DNA from: an uncultured Clostridia bacterium
Lineage (GTDB): Bacteria; Bacillota; Clostridia; Oscillospirales; Acutalibacteraceae
Length of the DNA stretch: 64,000 bases
Direction of reading: 5' to 3'
Assembly: GCA_947581635.1 (NCBI GenBank)
Contig: CANPVE010000006.1
Coordinates: 62,001-126,000, forward strand
This document shows, in pieces, positions 52,111-59,923 of the stretch (position 1 is the stretch's first letter; each line of letters starts with the position of its first letter). The notes beneath the pieces are model-generated. The model was not told the origin of the DNA. It did no database searches and worked only from the letters and a program-made list of their open reading frames with translations. A program made the position numbers and the translations under genes.

Positions 52111-54393
52111 TTATTCATCATCATCGTCATCAACTTCCACCCGCATTTTGCGCACCTTTACTTTGACCTTATGAACGCGGCGTGTGTATTCACCCAGCAG
52201 GCCCAGCGCGTCGAGATCGTCTATCATGTCCTGGTCGGTGTAGTCTGACGGGGCCTCGCGAACCACGGGTTCCGGCTCGGGTTCCGGCTCAGGCACAGGC
52301 GGAGTATAAGACGGCTCAGGCTCAACAAATTGCTCCGGTGGTCGGTATCTTTCGGGATAACTGATCACAGGCTCCATATTCGGCGGAATGTATTGCTGTA
52401 CCTGAATAGGTTCGGGTTCGGGTTCAGGCTCTATGGCGATGTTGAAGTCTATGTCCGGTTCTTCCGGCTCGTCGTCAAAGCTCTCGGTGAGGTCACGCGG
52501 CGCCGGCTCGGGCATAGGCAGTGCAATCGGTTCGGGTTCCGGCTCCGGCTCGGGTATTCTGTATTGCTCCGGAATAGGAGTATATATCGGCTGAGTTTCC
52601 GGTTCGGGTTCCGGCTCGCGATTCTTAAAGCGGTCCGGAATGTCTATTCTGCCGGTCTTGTAGAGATATACGAGAACCGCAAGACCTATCAGTGCCACCA
52701 GTATGAGAGCGAAGATCACGGTAAAGAATACCGCCCAGCCGTTGAAGTAATAACCCTGAATGGTGATGGTCTGTATTCCGTTTGCGATGCTGAAGCCTAC
52801 AGCTTCTTCCTCATTCTTCAAATTTCTGGATATCTGTTCCCCGTTTACCGTGCAGGTGACTGTAGTTATAGTGTTGCCTTCACAGCTGTAGGTGTAAATG
52901 TAGCTGGATACATTGGCAAGAGATACAAGAGAACTTATATCATAGCTGTCCATGAGGTTGGTCTTGGGGTGGTAAGTGAATATTCCCCAATTCTTGTCGT
53001 ATCCCAGCGCCCTCGCACCCACTCCTCCGAACAGTGCGGTTTCGGCGGCAACTATTTTCTTAGCGCTGCCCGTAATATATATCTTTACAGTTGGAGTGGA
53101 AGAATTTTCGACCGATATATCCGTGTTTGCGGCATTTTTTTCGGAATAGTAATTTGAAAGGCTGTCGAGTACGGTGGGTGCGGTTCCCTCCGCCAGAGTT
53201 ATGATTATCTCGCGTATAAATTTGTTGTCGCCTGTCTGTATGAGGTTGTAGTCAATACATTCCACCTTCGCCATTTTGCGAAGCACCGTGTTGAATTTTA
53301 TTGACGAGAAACTCCCGCTGCAAACCAGTTTGCTGCCGTCGCTTACCGCGCCGGAATCCTTGTTTCCGTCGCCGCTGTCAATGTTTATCTGATATGGCGA
53401 GCTTAGCTCCGAACTCACCTCATAAGTGACACTGACGCTGTTCCCGCCGCCGAAATATGAGAAATCGAGCGATTCGTTAAGTTCGCTGCACTCGGCGAGA
53501 GGTTGCGAGGAATCCTGAGTGTTGTCAAACGAAAGCGCGACTTCATCCGAATGCATCAGCTTTTCCATATAGGTTTGGAGCTTCGCGGCGCTACCCGCCG
53601 TGAATTCAACTGTGTATATTATGCTGCTCGAGCGTGTGCGCTTGGACCATCTGCCGCTGTCTGGAACGGCGTCGTTCAGATAGCCCTCTATCAGATTCAG
53701 CTGATTTTTCTCTACGGTGGAGGGTACTGTTATCTGCATACTGCGCTCAATGTCACCCGAGGCTCTGAACGCTGTGGATATCTTTATCGACGAAACTACC
53801 GACTGTCCGCCCGAGCTTATCTCGACCTTGCCGCCGTCGCAGGTGTATTCCTCGCCGTCCAGATTCAACTTAACGCCGGTCTGCGTCCAAAAGCTCTCGG
53901 AGGAATAATTCTGTGAGGTGGTGGTGAGTTTATTTTCTGTTATCACTTTGTCCAGCCATGAGAAAAGCTCACGGCTTTCAAAGTTCTCGTTGTAGGTCAC
54001 GCCGCGGGTGAACGCACCTGTGGAATACGAAAATGTGACCTCGGGTGCTTTGCCGCTCAACAGGTTTTTCAGCTTGTTGATGTAATCCTGCTTTGAGTCG
54101 AACGACAGCGTGAACTTATACACCGCTTTATCGTTTTCCACCTCGTGGCTGTATTTCAGCTCATTGGGTATGGCGGTGTCTATCAGACCGTCAAGCTCAC
54201 TTAGTCCTCCCGGAAGCCGCGTGGTCAGCTCGTCTACATCGAACGTGACGTCCATGACGCGCGTGCCGCTGAATTTATCGCCGTCCAGCTCTATGGTGGT
54301 GGACATATTGGCGCAGCCCGTCAGTACCAACAGAAGAAGCACGCCAAACATCAGCGCGGCAAGCTTGAATTTGTGAGTTTTAGCAGTCGCCAT
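52111..54393 (-). CDS. Large lipoprotein with membrane helix and Pro-Glu cytoplasmic tail
   Basis: 760 aa. Signal peptide with lipobox VLTGC (Cys27). About 530 outer residues contain several similar alpha/beta modules that repeat a 'KLKNLL/EKLM/..AETAL' pattern, perhaps a duplicated domain. One membrane helix (about 562-585, AVFFTVIFALILVALIGLAVLVYLY) crosses into a tail with at least five EPEPEPEP runs. It ends in a basic segment (RRVHKVKVKVRKMRVEV) and a run of Asp and Glu. I do not recognise a named family. The N-terminus is lipid-anchored outside and the C-terminus is inside, so it could link wall and cytoplasm. Monocistronic. Confidence 0.75.
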   Translation of the reverse strand: MATAKTHKFKLAALMFGVLLLLVLTGCANMSTTIELDGDKFSGTRVMDVTFDVDELTTRLPGGLSELDGLIDTAIPNELKYSHEVENDKAVYKFTLSFDSKQDYINKLKNLLSGKAPEVTFSYSTGAFTRGVTYNENFESRELFSWLDKVITENKLTTTSQNYSSESFWTQTGVKLNLDGEEYTCDGGKVEISSGGQSVVSSIKISTAFRASGDIERSMQITVPSTVEKNQLNLIEGYLNDAVPDSGRWSKRTRSSSIIYTVEFTAGSAAKLQTYMEKLMHSDEVALSFDNTQDSSQPLAECSELNESLDFSYFGGGNSVSVTYEVSSELSSPYQINIDSGDGNKDSGAVSDGSKLVCSGSFSSIKFNTVLRKMAKVECIDYNLIQTGDNKFIREIIITLAEGTAPTVLDSLSNYYSEKNAANTDISVENSSTPTVKIYITGSAKKIVAAETALFGGVGARALGYDKNWGIFTYHPKTNLMDSYDISSLVSLANVSSYIYTYSCEGNTITTVTCTVNGEQISRNLKNEEEAVGFSIANGIQTITIQGYYFNGWAVFFTVIFALILVALIGLAVLVYLYKTGRIDIPDRFKNREPEPEPETQPIYTPIPEQYRIPEPEPEPEPIALPMPEPAPRDLTESFDDEPEEPDIDFNIAIEPEPEPEPIQVQQYIPPNMEPVISYPERYRPPEQFVEPEPSYTPPVPEPEPEPEPVVREAPSDYTDQDMIDDLDALGLLGEYTRRVHKVKVKVRKMRVEVDDDDDE

Positions 54394-54560
54394 AAATCAT
54401 AAAACTCCCCTCTTGTAAATATGTAAATAGTGGACAAAGCTGCTTTACAAAACTAAATAAATATATAGATAAATTATAATTCAATATCCAAAAAAAATCA
54501 ATATTTTTTAAATAATTCTTTAACATTTGAAAAATAATCATATTATATTTTCATCGGAGC

Positions 54561-54983
54561 TTATCCAACGCTGTAATTGTACCTTATGGCGTAATATATA
54601 GCTTTTTGAACTATTATATCTGTATACTGTGTGCCAATATCCTCGAATTCGGGCGTCAGGGTCTGATATTCCATTATTGCGTTGATCACCTTTCGGGCGC
54701 GTGATGGATTTATTCCTGCATAATCTGTGAGTGTGATGTCAACATACTGTCCGTTTACGATAGTGACCTCGACTCCGGCCGACATATGCCCCGATTGATA
54801 GGAACCGCTCAGCGTCTTTTCGGATATATAGCTTATATCCAAATCCTCAACGATGGTTTCCTGCTCCACAAGTTTTTCATTTATCCTGTAGATCATATTT
54901 GGAATTATGAGCATTGCGGCGGCGATTGAGACAATAATTATTACGGCAATTTTCCTGATTCGTTTTTTCTTCAAATTACTCAC
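54561..54983 (-). CDS. FMN_bind-like membrane protein without SGAT motif
   Basis: 140 aa. One N-terminal helix (IAVIIIVSIAAAMLIIPNMIY), then an outer domain with the FMN_bind layout: SGSYQSGHMSAGVEVTIVNGQYVDITLTDY, and a late DIGTQYTDIIVQKAIYYAI. The covalent flavin motif (D/E)xxSGAT is not intact; only a GTQYT stretch is in its place. Hence flavin binding is uncertain. GTG at 54983 or TTG at 54974 may be the start. It could be cotranscribed with the large lipoprotein gene, which lies downstream on the same strand, after a 167-nt gap. Confidence 0.62.
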   Translation of the reverse strand: MSNLKKKRIRKIAVIIIVSIAAAMLIIPNMIYRINEKLVEQETIVEDLDISYISEKTLSGSYQSGHMSAGVEVTIVNGQYVDITLTDYAGINPSRARKVINAIMEYQTLTPEFEDIGTQYTDIIVQKAIYYAIRYNYSVG

Positions 54984-55065
54984 CTGATTTTGAAAAAATC
55001 TTACACTTATGTTACATTATAGCATATAAATTTCGTGGGTATGTTAAATATGTAAAAATAAAAAA

Positions 55066-55105
55066 TTTTGGCTCCTCGCGCCTTTAAAGACGCAGGAGCC
55101 AAAAC
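55066..55105 (-). terminator. Terminator hairpin
   Basis: TTTTGGCTCC...GGAGCCAAAA inverted repeat; the minus strand then reads ATTTTTTATTTTT. Likely ends the transcript from the 55350 gene, leaving a 245-nt untranslated 3' part. Confidence 0.8.
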
Positions 55106-55349
55106 TTTAAGAGGGATCATTAAGAGGGATTATAATGAAAAATAAAAGGGGATGTCGCATTGAATAAATATATGTCATAGCCGCAAAGCGCGCCGTCCGA
55201 TGATTGTCATGCGGCACAGTGCCTTGTCGGCGGATAAAAGATATGCGGAAAGTGGTGATTAGTCATTAAGGTGTTATGATAGACAAACAAACCTGCTCGT
55301 TAGCGTAATTGATTACTCACCGCACCCGGGAAACAAAGGCTCCGGGAAA

Positions 55350-55604
55350 TTAGTCTTCAATGACCTTGTAGAGCTTGTACTTTACGAGGATTTCCTCGTC
55401 CTTGATGTTGTCGCACTGGAGAGTTGCGTTGGAAACGATGCCGCCCTCGATGAGCTTGTTAAGACCTACCAACTGGCAGAGCTTGCTCTTGAGGTTGAGC
55501 TTATCGCCTTCCTCTGTTACCAGGTAAATGTTGCCCTGGCACTTGTCAATGATTGCGAGAAATTCATTGACATCAACATTGCTAAGTGACCATACTGTAC
55601 TCAT
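55350..55604 (-). CDS. Conserved small protein of Clostridia
   Basis: 84 aa: WSLSNVDVNEFLAIIDKCQGNIYLVTEEGDKLNLKSKLCQLVG, then a C-terminal beta-rich part. This compact conserved protein is common in Ruminococcaceae and is sometimes mislabelled as a polyA polymerase; I know no function. ATG follows AAAGGATG. A promoter TTGACA-16-TATAAT lies 120-150 nt upstream, leaving a long leader with possible stems. Not in an operon. Confidence 0.75.
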   Translation of the reverse strand: MSTVWSLSNVDVNEFLAIIDKCQGNIYLVTEEGDKLNLKSKLCQLVGLNKLIEGGIVSNATLQCDNIKDEEILVKYKLYKVIED

Positions 55605-56249
55605 AATAAAATCATCCTTTCAATAACAATTGACTCTGAATTTTAAAAGCTGATTACAGGTCAGTCTGTCGGAGCGCATTGCGTGAGCCGAAAGCTCTTT
55701 GTGTCGACGCCCCGTCGCAATCACCGTAATCATTATAACACGTTTTCTGTCAATGTCAACAGTTTTGAGGCACTTTTTTTGTGATATGAAACGAAATTAA
55801 GGCTTCAAAATAAAATATAACTGCCGATTTTTGTGCAATATGCACTTTAAAACTTGAAAAAATCCCTCTAATCCCAATTAAAATCAATCGGCAATTATAA
55901 ATAACTTCCTAAATTTGAAAAAAATGACATATGATTTTGTACAACAAAACATCTTGTCAAGATAAATTTTCTACACGTCAGCATTTTCTTGACGGCAGGA
56001 AAAATTTTTTTGATTTTCGCCCGGGAAATCACAAATGCACACTTGAATAGACAGAAATTTTGTGTTATCCTTAATTAAGTGGAACGGTAAAGCATTTCCA
56101 CAAAAGGATTCAACGCGACATCATGCTTTCACTACTATTATAATATAAGATTCATTAATAGTACATACCTTTTTTTAATTTTGTAAATAATTATAGCAAA
56201 CAGGCGAGTGTAAAATTATTTCATCGATGGCGGAAAGGAACGAAGTAAA
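55605..56249. other. Divergent intergenic region, 645 bp
   Basis: No credible ORF. Minus-strand promoter for the 55350 gene near 55735-55770 (TTGACA, TATAAT), followed by a leader of about 130 nt that contains GAGCTTTCGGCTC, a possible small hairpin. The rest is AT-rich, with no family repeat and no recognised RNA. Confidence 0.5.
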
Positions 56250-56723
56250 ATGAATAAAATCAAGAAATTTCTGAAAATCAATCTCAGCCACATGGCGTGT
56301 CTGTTCATCAGCGTAATAATACTGATAGGTCTGGTGGCCTATGTATCGCTTCCATGGCTGGTTGACCTTTACATTGACAGTACGGCGGTGGAAATATCCA
56401 GGTCAACTCACCGTGTAATGATATCCATGCTTTATTCCATCGGGATTCCGATATTCGTAACACTAATCATGTCGTGGCTGCTCACGATGAACATAAGCCG
56501 CGGCAAGTCGTTTATCAGAAACAACGTCACCTACCTCAGAGTTGTGAGTGTTGCAAGTCTGGTAATTGCGGTGATGGTGCAGTTTTTTTCGACGTTTTTA
56601 AAATCCTTTTTTCCTTTTATTATAACAATAATATTCCTTCTTTTGGCGTTACTCTGTGCGGTGTTTGCAAATCTATTTCAAACGGCTATCAGATATAAAG
56701 AAGAAAACGATTTGACGGTTTAA
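56250..56723 (+). CDS. DUF2975 membrane protein
   Basis: 157 aa with four helices. Its MSWLLTMNISRGKSFIRNNVTYLRVVSVASL segment is the DUF2975 pattern (core: GxPF...N...LR.I). Such proteins are typically followed by a short XRE regulator, as here, 17 nt downstream. Function unknown. Confidence 0.82.
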   Translation: MNKIKKFLKINLSHMACLFISVIILIGLVAYVSLPWLVDLYIDSTAVEISRSTHRVMISMLYSIGIPIFVTLIMSWLLTMNISRGKSFIRNNVTYLRVVSVASLVIAVMVQFFSTFLKSFFPFIITIIFLLLALLCAVFANLFQTAIRYKEENDLTV

Positions 56724-56740
56724 GTGAGGAGGAAACACGT

Positions 56741-56971
56741 TTGCCTATCATAGTTAATCTTGATGTGGTTATGGCCAAGAGAAAGATCGGAGCGTCGGAG
56801 CTTGCGTCGAGAGTGGGTATAACCCTGTCAAACCTTTCGATATTAAAAAACAACAGAGCAAAGGCCATAAGATTCTCCACTCTGCTTGCCATATGCAAGG
56901 AACTGAACTGTCAGCCGGGCGACATACTCGAATATGTTCCCGATGCCGAAGACAACGAAATTTCCGAATAG
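56741..56971 (+). CDS. XRE/YozG-type transcriptional regulator
   Basis: 76 aa. Helix-turn-helix of the Cro/YozG kind: VVMAKRKIGASELASRVGITLSNLSILKNNRAKAIRFSTLLAICKELNCQPGDILEYVPD. TTG start directly after GAGGAGG. Partner of the DUF2975 gene; likely regulates it. Confidence 0.92.
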   Translation: MPIIVNLDVVMAKRKIGASELASRVGITLSNLSILKNNRAKAIRFSTLLAICKELNCQPGDILEYVPDAEDNEISE

Positions 56972-56990
56972 TTTGGAGGTGTGGGAAGAT

Positions 56991-57323
56991 ATGGTGTTTT
57001 CACCTTATTACATTATCATAGCCATAGGCTGCTTTGTCGGTGCGGTGATTATGTTCACACGTCTGCGGGATCATGCGGCAGTAACCACACCTGCGGGGAT
57101 TCTGCTTGTGCTGGGCGGGATATACATTCTGTGCCGTGAATTCATTCCGGGATTTGCCGAAAGCGCCATAGCGTCATACGCCGCGCGCGGAGTGCTGGTA
57201 GTGTTTTTGATTTACATTTTGCTTACCTACAATAACATGAGAGCAGAGCAAAACGGGGAATTTGACGAGCAAACCGAGGCGGACGAAACGCAGCGGCAGG
57301 ATAAGCATGATGGTGAGGAATGA
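56991..57323 (+). CDS. Hypothetical membrane protein
   Basis: 110 aa from ATG at 56991 (TTTGGAGGTG site). Three predicted helices (YYIIIAIGCFVGAVIMF, AGILLVLGGIYILCREF, GVLVVFLIYILLTY) and a polar acidic tail. I do not recognise it. It follows the XRE gene by 19 nt and is likely part of the same operon. Confidence 0.65.
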   Translation: MVFSPYYIIIAIGCFVGAVIMFTRLRDHAAVTTPAGILLVLGGIYILCREFIPGFAESAIASYAARGVLVVFLIYILLTYNNMRAEQNGEFDEQTEADETQRQDKHDGEE

Positions 57324-57339
57324 CGGTAAAATCAACCAA

Positions 57340-57576
57340 AGGGCCAAAGTCAAGCGAGCGGAGCTATTAGCCGAAGGCGTGGGAATCCAAGGGGTGCTGG
57401 GCACCTCTTGGCAGGTCAAGGGCAGCGCCCTTGCGGAGGGTGAGGCAGAGCCTCACAAGTGGAGCCGCAGGCGAAGCGGGCAAAACGCGGTGCAATTAAA
57501 GACTGATTGAGGCGAATACGAATCAAGTGACCTCATTTACAAAACTTTTTCCGTTTTTTGATTGCAAAAAAGTGAA
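57340..57576 (+). repeat. Intergenic structured repeat, copy 13 (forward), best full-length copy, left of nrdR
   Basis: Contains all blocks in order: AAAGTCAAGCGAGCGGAGCT, ATTAGCCGAAGGCGTGGG, hairpins CCAAGGGGTGC-GCACCTCTTGG, AAGGGC-GCCCTT and GTGAGGC-GCCTCAC, then GAAGCGGGCAAAACG, ATTAAAG, GGCGAATACG, ACAAAACTTTT, CCGTTTTTTGATTGC, AAAAAAGTGAATGCTG. Confidence 0.92.
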
Positions 57577-57651
57577 TGCTGCGACCGCGAACTTCAACGA
57601 GATTCCAAGAAAAACACGGTGGCCATTGCGCAAATCCATATTTAACATAAA

Positions 57652-57695
57652 AATCGGAAGTGTTTTAGCAATCTGCGCTGCACTTCCGATTTTTG
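57652..57695. terminator. Terminator of nrdR
   Basis: AATCGGAAGTG pairs with CACTTCCGATT; T runs on both strands. Confidence 0.85.
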
Positions 57696-57727
57696 GTGTA
57701 AATTAAAATTTTTTATGGTGTTATCTT

Positions 57728-58192
57728 TTATTCCTTATTGGAGAGCTTTTTCAGCTCGCGCATAAAGGTGTCTATATCTTGAAACTGTCTGTACACCGAG
57801 GCGAAGCGCACATATGCCACTTCGTTTATGCTCATCAGCTTTTCGAGGGCATACTCGCCAAGCTGCACCGAGGTTACCTCATGGCTTTGGGAATTCAGCA
57901 GGATATTTTCTATATCGTCAACTGCCTTTTCCAGAGCCTTTATATCAATTTCGCTCTTTTTACAGGCTCTCAGCATACTTTGCAGCAGCTTTTCGCGATC
58001 AAACGGCTCACAGTACTTGTTTTTCTTTATTACGATTATCGGAACAGCCTCGACGTATTCATAGGTAGTGAATCGTTTATCACAATTGAGACATTCTCGT
58101 CTGCGGCGAATTTTGCTGCCGTCCTCGGTCGGGCGTGAATCCACTACCTTGCTCTCGGAATATCCGCAGTAGGGGCATTTCAAGTAAATCAC
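57728..58192 (-). CDS. nrdR: Transcriptional repressor NrdR
   Basis: 154 aa, normal length. Zinc ribbon at the N-terminus ([40 protein letters not shown]) with an ATP-cone domain after it. Represses ribonucleotide reductase genes according to ATP/dATP levels. No nrd genes lie in the window. It is bracketed by two inverted copies of the intergenic repeat. Confidence 0.96.
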   Translation of the reverse strand: MIYLKCPYCGYSESKVVDSRPTEDGSKIRRRRECLNCDKRFTTYEYVEAVPIIVIKKNKYCEPFDREKLLQSMLRACKKSEIDIKALEKAVDDIENILLNSQSHEVTSVQLGEYALEKLMSINEVAYVRFASVYRQFQDIDTFMRELKKLSNKE

Positions 58193-58288
58193 TCCTGTAG
58201 ATTTATTTTTAATTTGTCAACACACAGAGTAATTATAACATTCGGCAAAGAATTTTTCAATCATTTTACCGAAAAAATCACGTCAGCG

Positions 58289-58530
58289 ATATTTACTTTT
58301 TTGCAATGAAAAACCGATAAAGGTTTGGTGAAAGGGATTAATTGTTCTGTGTTCGCCGTAGCTTATATTTAACCATGCCTGTTTTGCCCGCTTCGCCTGC
58401 GGCTCCGCTTGTGAGGCTCTGCCTCACCCTCCGCAAGGGCGCTGCCCTTGACCTGCCAAGAGGTGCCCAGCACCCCTTGGATTCCCACGCCTTCGGCTAA
58501 TAGCTCCGCTCGCTTGACTTTGGCTTGTTT
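58289..58530 (-). repeat. Intergenic structured repeat, copy 14 (reverse), best full-length copy, right of nrdR
   Basis: Mirror image of copy 13, with about 150 bp nearly identical: the stretch from the GAGCGGAGCTATTAGCCG block to the AAGCGGGCAAAAC block, with the same three hairpins. Right end: TTTTTCATTGC, AAAAAAGTAAATATCGCTG. Confidence 0.92.
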
Positions 58531-58541
58531 TTGATTGGCCG

Positions 58542-58721
58542 TTAAAAAAATTTGATTACTGTAATTGCTGCCGCCGCCACCAGACATACAATGCCGCTGT
58601 ACTTGGCTATGAGCCTTTCTTTTGAATATTCTTCGCCCGTCATATTGCCGCACAAGCGGAGCTGGGCAAGCCATGACACTATCAGCAGGGGAATTATTAC
58701 CGTGGGTATCTGCAAACTCAT
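58542..58721 (-). CDS. Small two-helix protein of germination operon (Ger D-subunit candidate)
   Basis: 59 aa. Two membrane helices (IPTVIIPLLIVSWLAQLRLCG and YSGIVCLVAAAAITVIKFF) joined by a short polar loop. ATG overlaps the gerC-like stop (ATGA), so it is translated with the Ger operon. Some Bacillus gerA-type operons have a fourth gene for a roughly 70-aa two-helix 'D' protein that modulates germination; size, topology and position fit. Confidence 0.72.
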   Translation of the reverse strand: MSLQIPTVIIPLLIVSWLAQLRLCGNMTGEEYSKERLIAKYSGIVCLVAAAAITVIKFF

Positions 58722-59923
58722 TTGGTTATTCCCCCTCCCGTCACGGTACATTCGACATTTACTTTTATCTCAGATTTTGAATATATCTCCTCCCATCTGT
58801 CGGAGCTTTGCTCATACCAGTCGGGCATATTCTGTCTCAAAATATCCTGAAGCCCCAACACGGATGACCCGAGAACCGTGCGGCTTTTATCGGCGAGAAG
58901 TTGTATCTCGCGCGTAAGTGATTTGGTTATGCACTGTTCCGCGAATTCTATCGACCTGTCAGACTCTCCGTTGTAAAGATCTCCCACGTCCGCCGCAGTG
59001 CAGCGCACGTTAAGGTTTATTACAAATCTCGGCACGCCGTGGCTCTTGCTGCATTCCGTGGAGCAATCTGACTGTTTAATCTGATAATAAAATGTTTTGC
59101 CGCTTTGAGTGTCGGCGGATTTGATTATACCGCTTATCTGATTGCCGGATATAAGCCGCAAAAGTTCCAGCTCCGGTTCCGTCAGTTCACCGCGGTATTC
59201 ACCTGAGCGTCCGTAAGCTGCCGCGCCCGAAATGCTGAGAAGATATTTGCCATCGGAATTCGGCGAGGTGTCGGGCTCTGACTGATTGTTGATATCGCCG
59301 CCCATTGTGTCGGGATTGACCGCTGATATTTTCAACAGGTAAAACTCGTCCTTATTGCTCAGAACTTTAAAGAGCGAGTAAAGATTCATTGTCACCGAAT
59401 CCGCTCTTCCCCTGTCGTCGTAGCTTTGCAGCGCTATTGAAGCGTCGGAGGCGATGGAACTGCCCATGGACGGTGAGGAAAAGAAATCCTTGGCGCTGCC
59501 GCTGCACACGGCTATGCTGCTTTGACGTCGCACTGACGCGCGGCGGAAGAAAAGCTCGGTGAGGTGGGTGAATTTTTCGTGGGACAGTCCCTCGCCTATG
59601 ATTATTGTGTTGAGCTGTTCAAAATTTATCTGACGTCCAATATCCTTTTCGAGCGTTCGTATAGCCGAAGCGGGAGATTGGTCGGTTACGGTGCAGTTGG
59701 TGTATTCGAGAGCGCCCTCGGTGCTGCTGTCCCCGCTGACTGGAATGGCCAGCTGAAAGGTAAAGTCATAGGCGTTGTCGTTCTGTGCCTTATCCGCCCC
59801 AAAGCCCAGCACGAAAGCCCGTCCGTTTATCTCGGCATTGTCCCAGCAGCCGCTCACCGACAGCATACACAGAAGCACAATTGGTAAAAATGCGGCACGA
59901 ATCGCGATTTTCCTGTAATTCAA
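58718..59923 (-). CDS. gerC: Ger(x)C family germinant-receptor lipoprotein
   Basis: 401 aa. Signal peptide with lipobox SVSGC then WDNAEINGRAFVLGFGADK, the Ger(x)C start. Later blocks: TLEKDIGRQINFEQLNTIIIGEGLS, FFRRASVRRQSSIAVCSG. Lipoprotein subunit of a spore germinant receptor. Overlaps gerB by 4 nt. Confidence 0.93.
   Translation of the reverse strand: MNYRKIAIRAAFLPIVLLCMLSVSGCWDNAEINGRAFVLGFGADKAQNDNAYDFTFQLAIPVSGDSSTEGALEYTNCTVTDQSPASAIRTLEKDIGRQINFEQLNTIIIGEGLSHEKFTHLTELFFRRASVRRQSSIAVCSGSAKDFFSSPSMGSSIASDASIALQSYDDRGRADSVTMNLYSLFKVLSNKDEFYLLKISAVNPDTMGGDINNQSEPDTSPNSDGKYLLSISGAAAYGRSGEYRGELTEPELELLRLISGNQISGIIKSADTQSGKTFYYQIKQSDCSTECSKSHGVPRFVINLNVRCTAADVGDLYNGESDRSIEFAEQCITKSLTREIQLLADKSRTVLGSSVLGLQDILRQNMPDWYEQSSDRWEEIYSKSEIKVNVECTVTGGGITK

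Noticed and set aside
52240..52640. Short tandem DNA repeats that might be an assembly artefact
   Set aside because: The repeated GGTTCCGGCTCGGG units keep one reading frame and encode Pro-Glu runs in a long intact protein.
57262..57510. Open frame through repeat copy 13, with a near-identical peptide from copy 14 on the other strand (58369-58674)
   Set aside because: The shared peptide is simply the translation of the conserved hairpin block; other copies break the frame, so it is not a protein family.
10985..58530. CRISPR array as an explanation for the repeats
   Set aside because: Copies are scattered over 47 kb in both orientations with no regular spacers and no cas genes.
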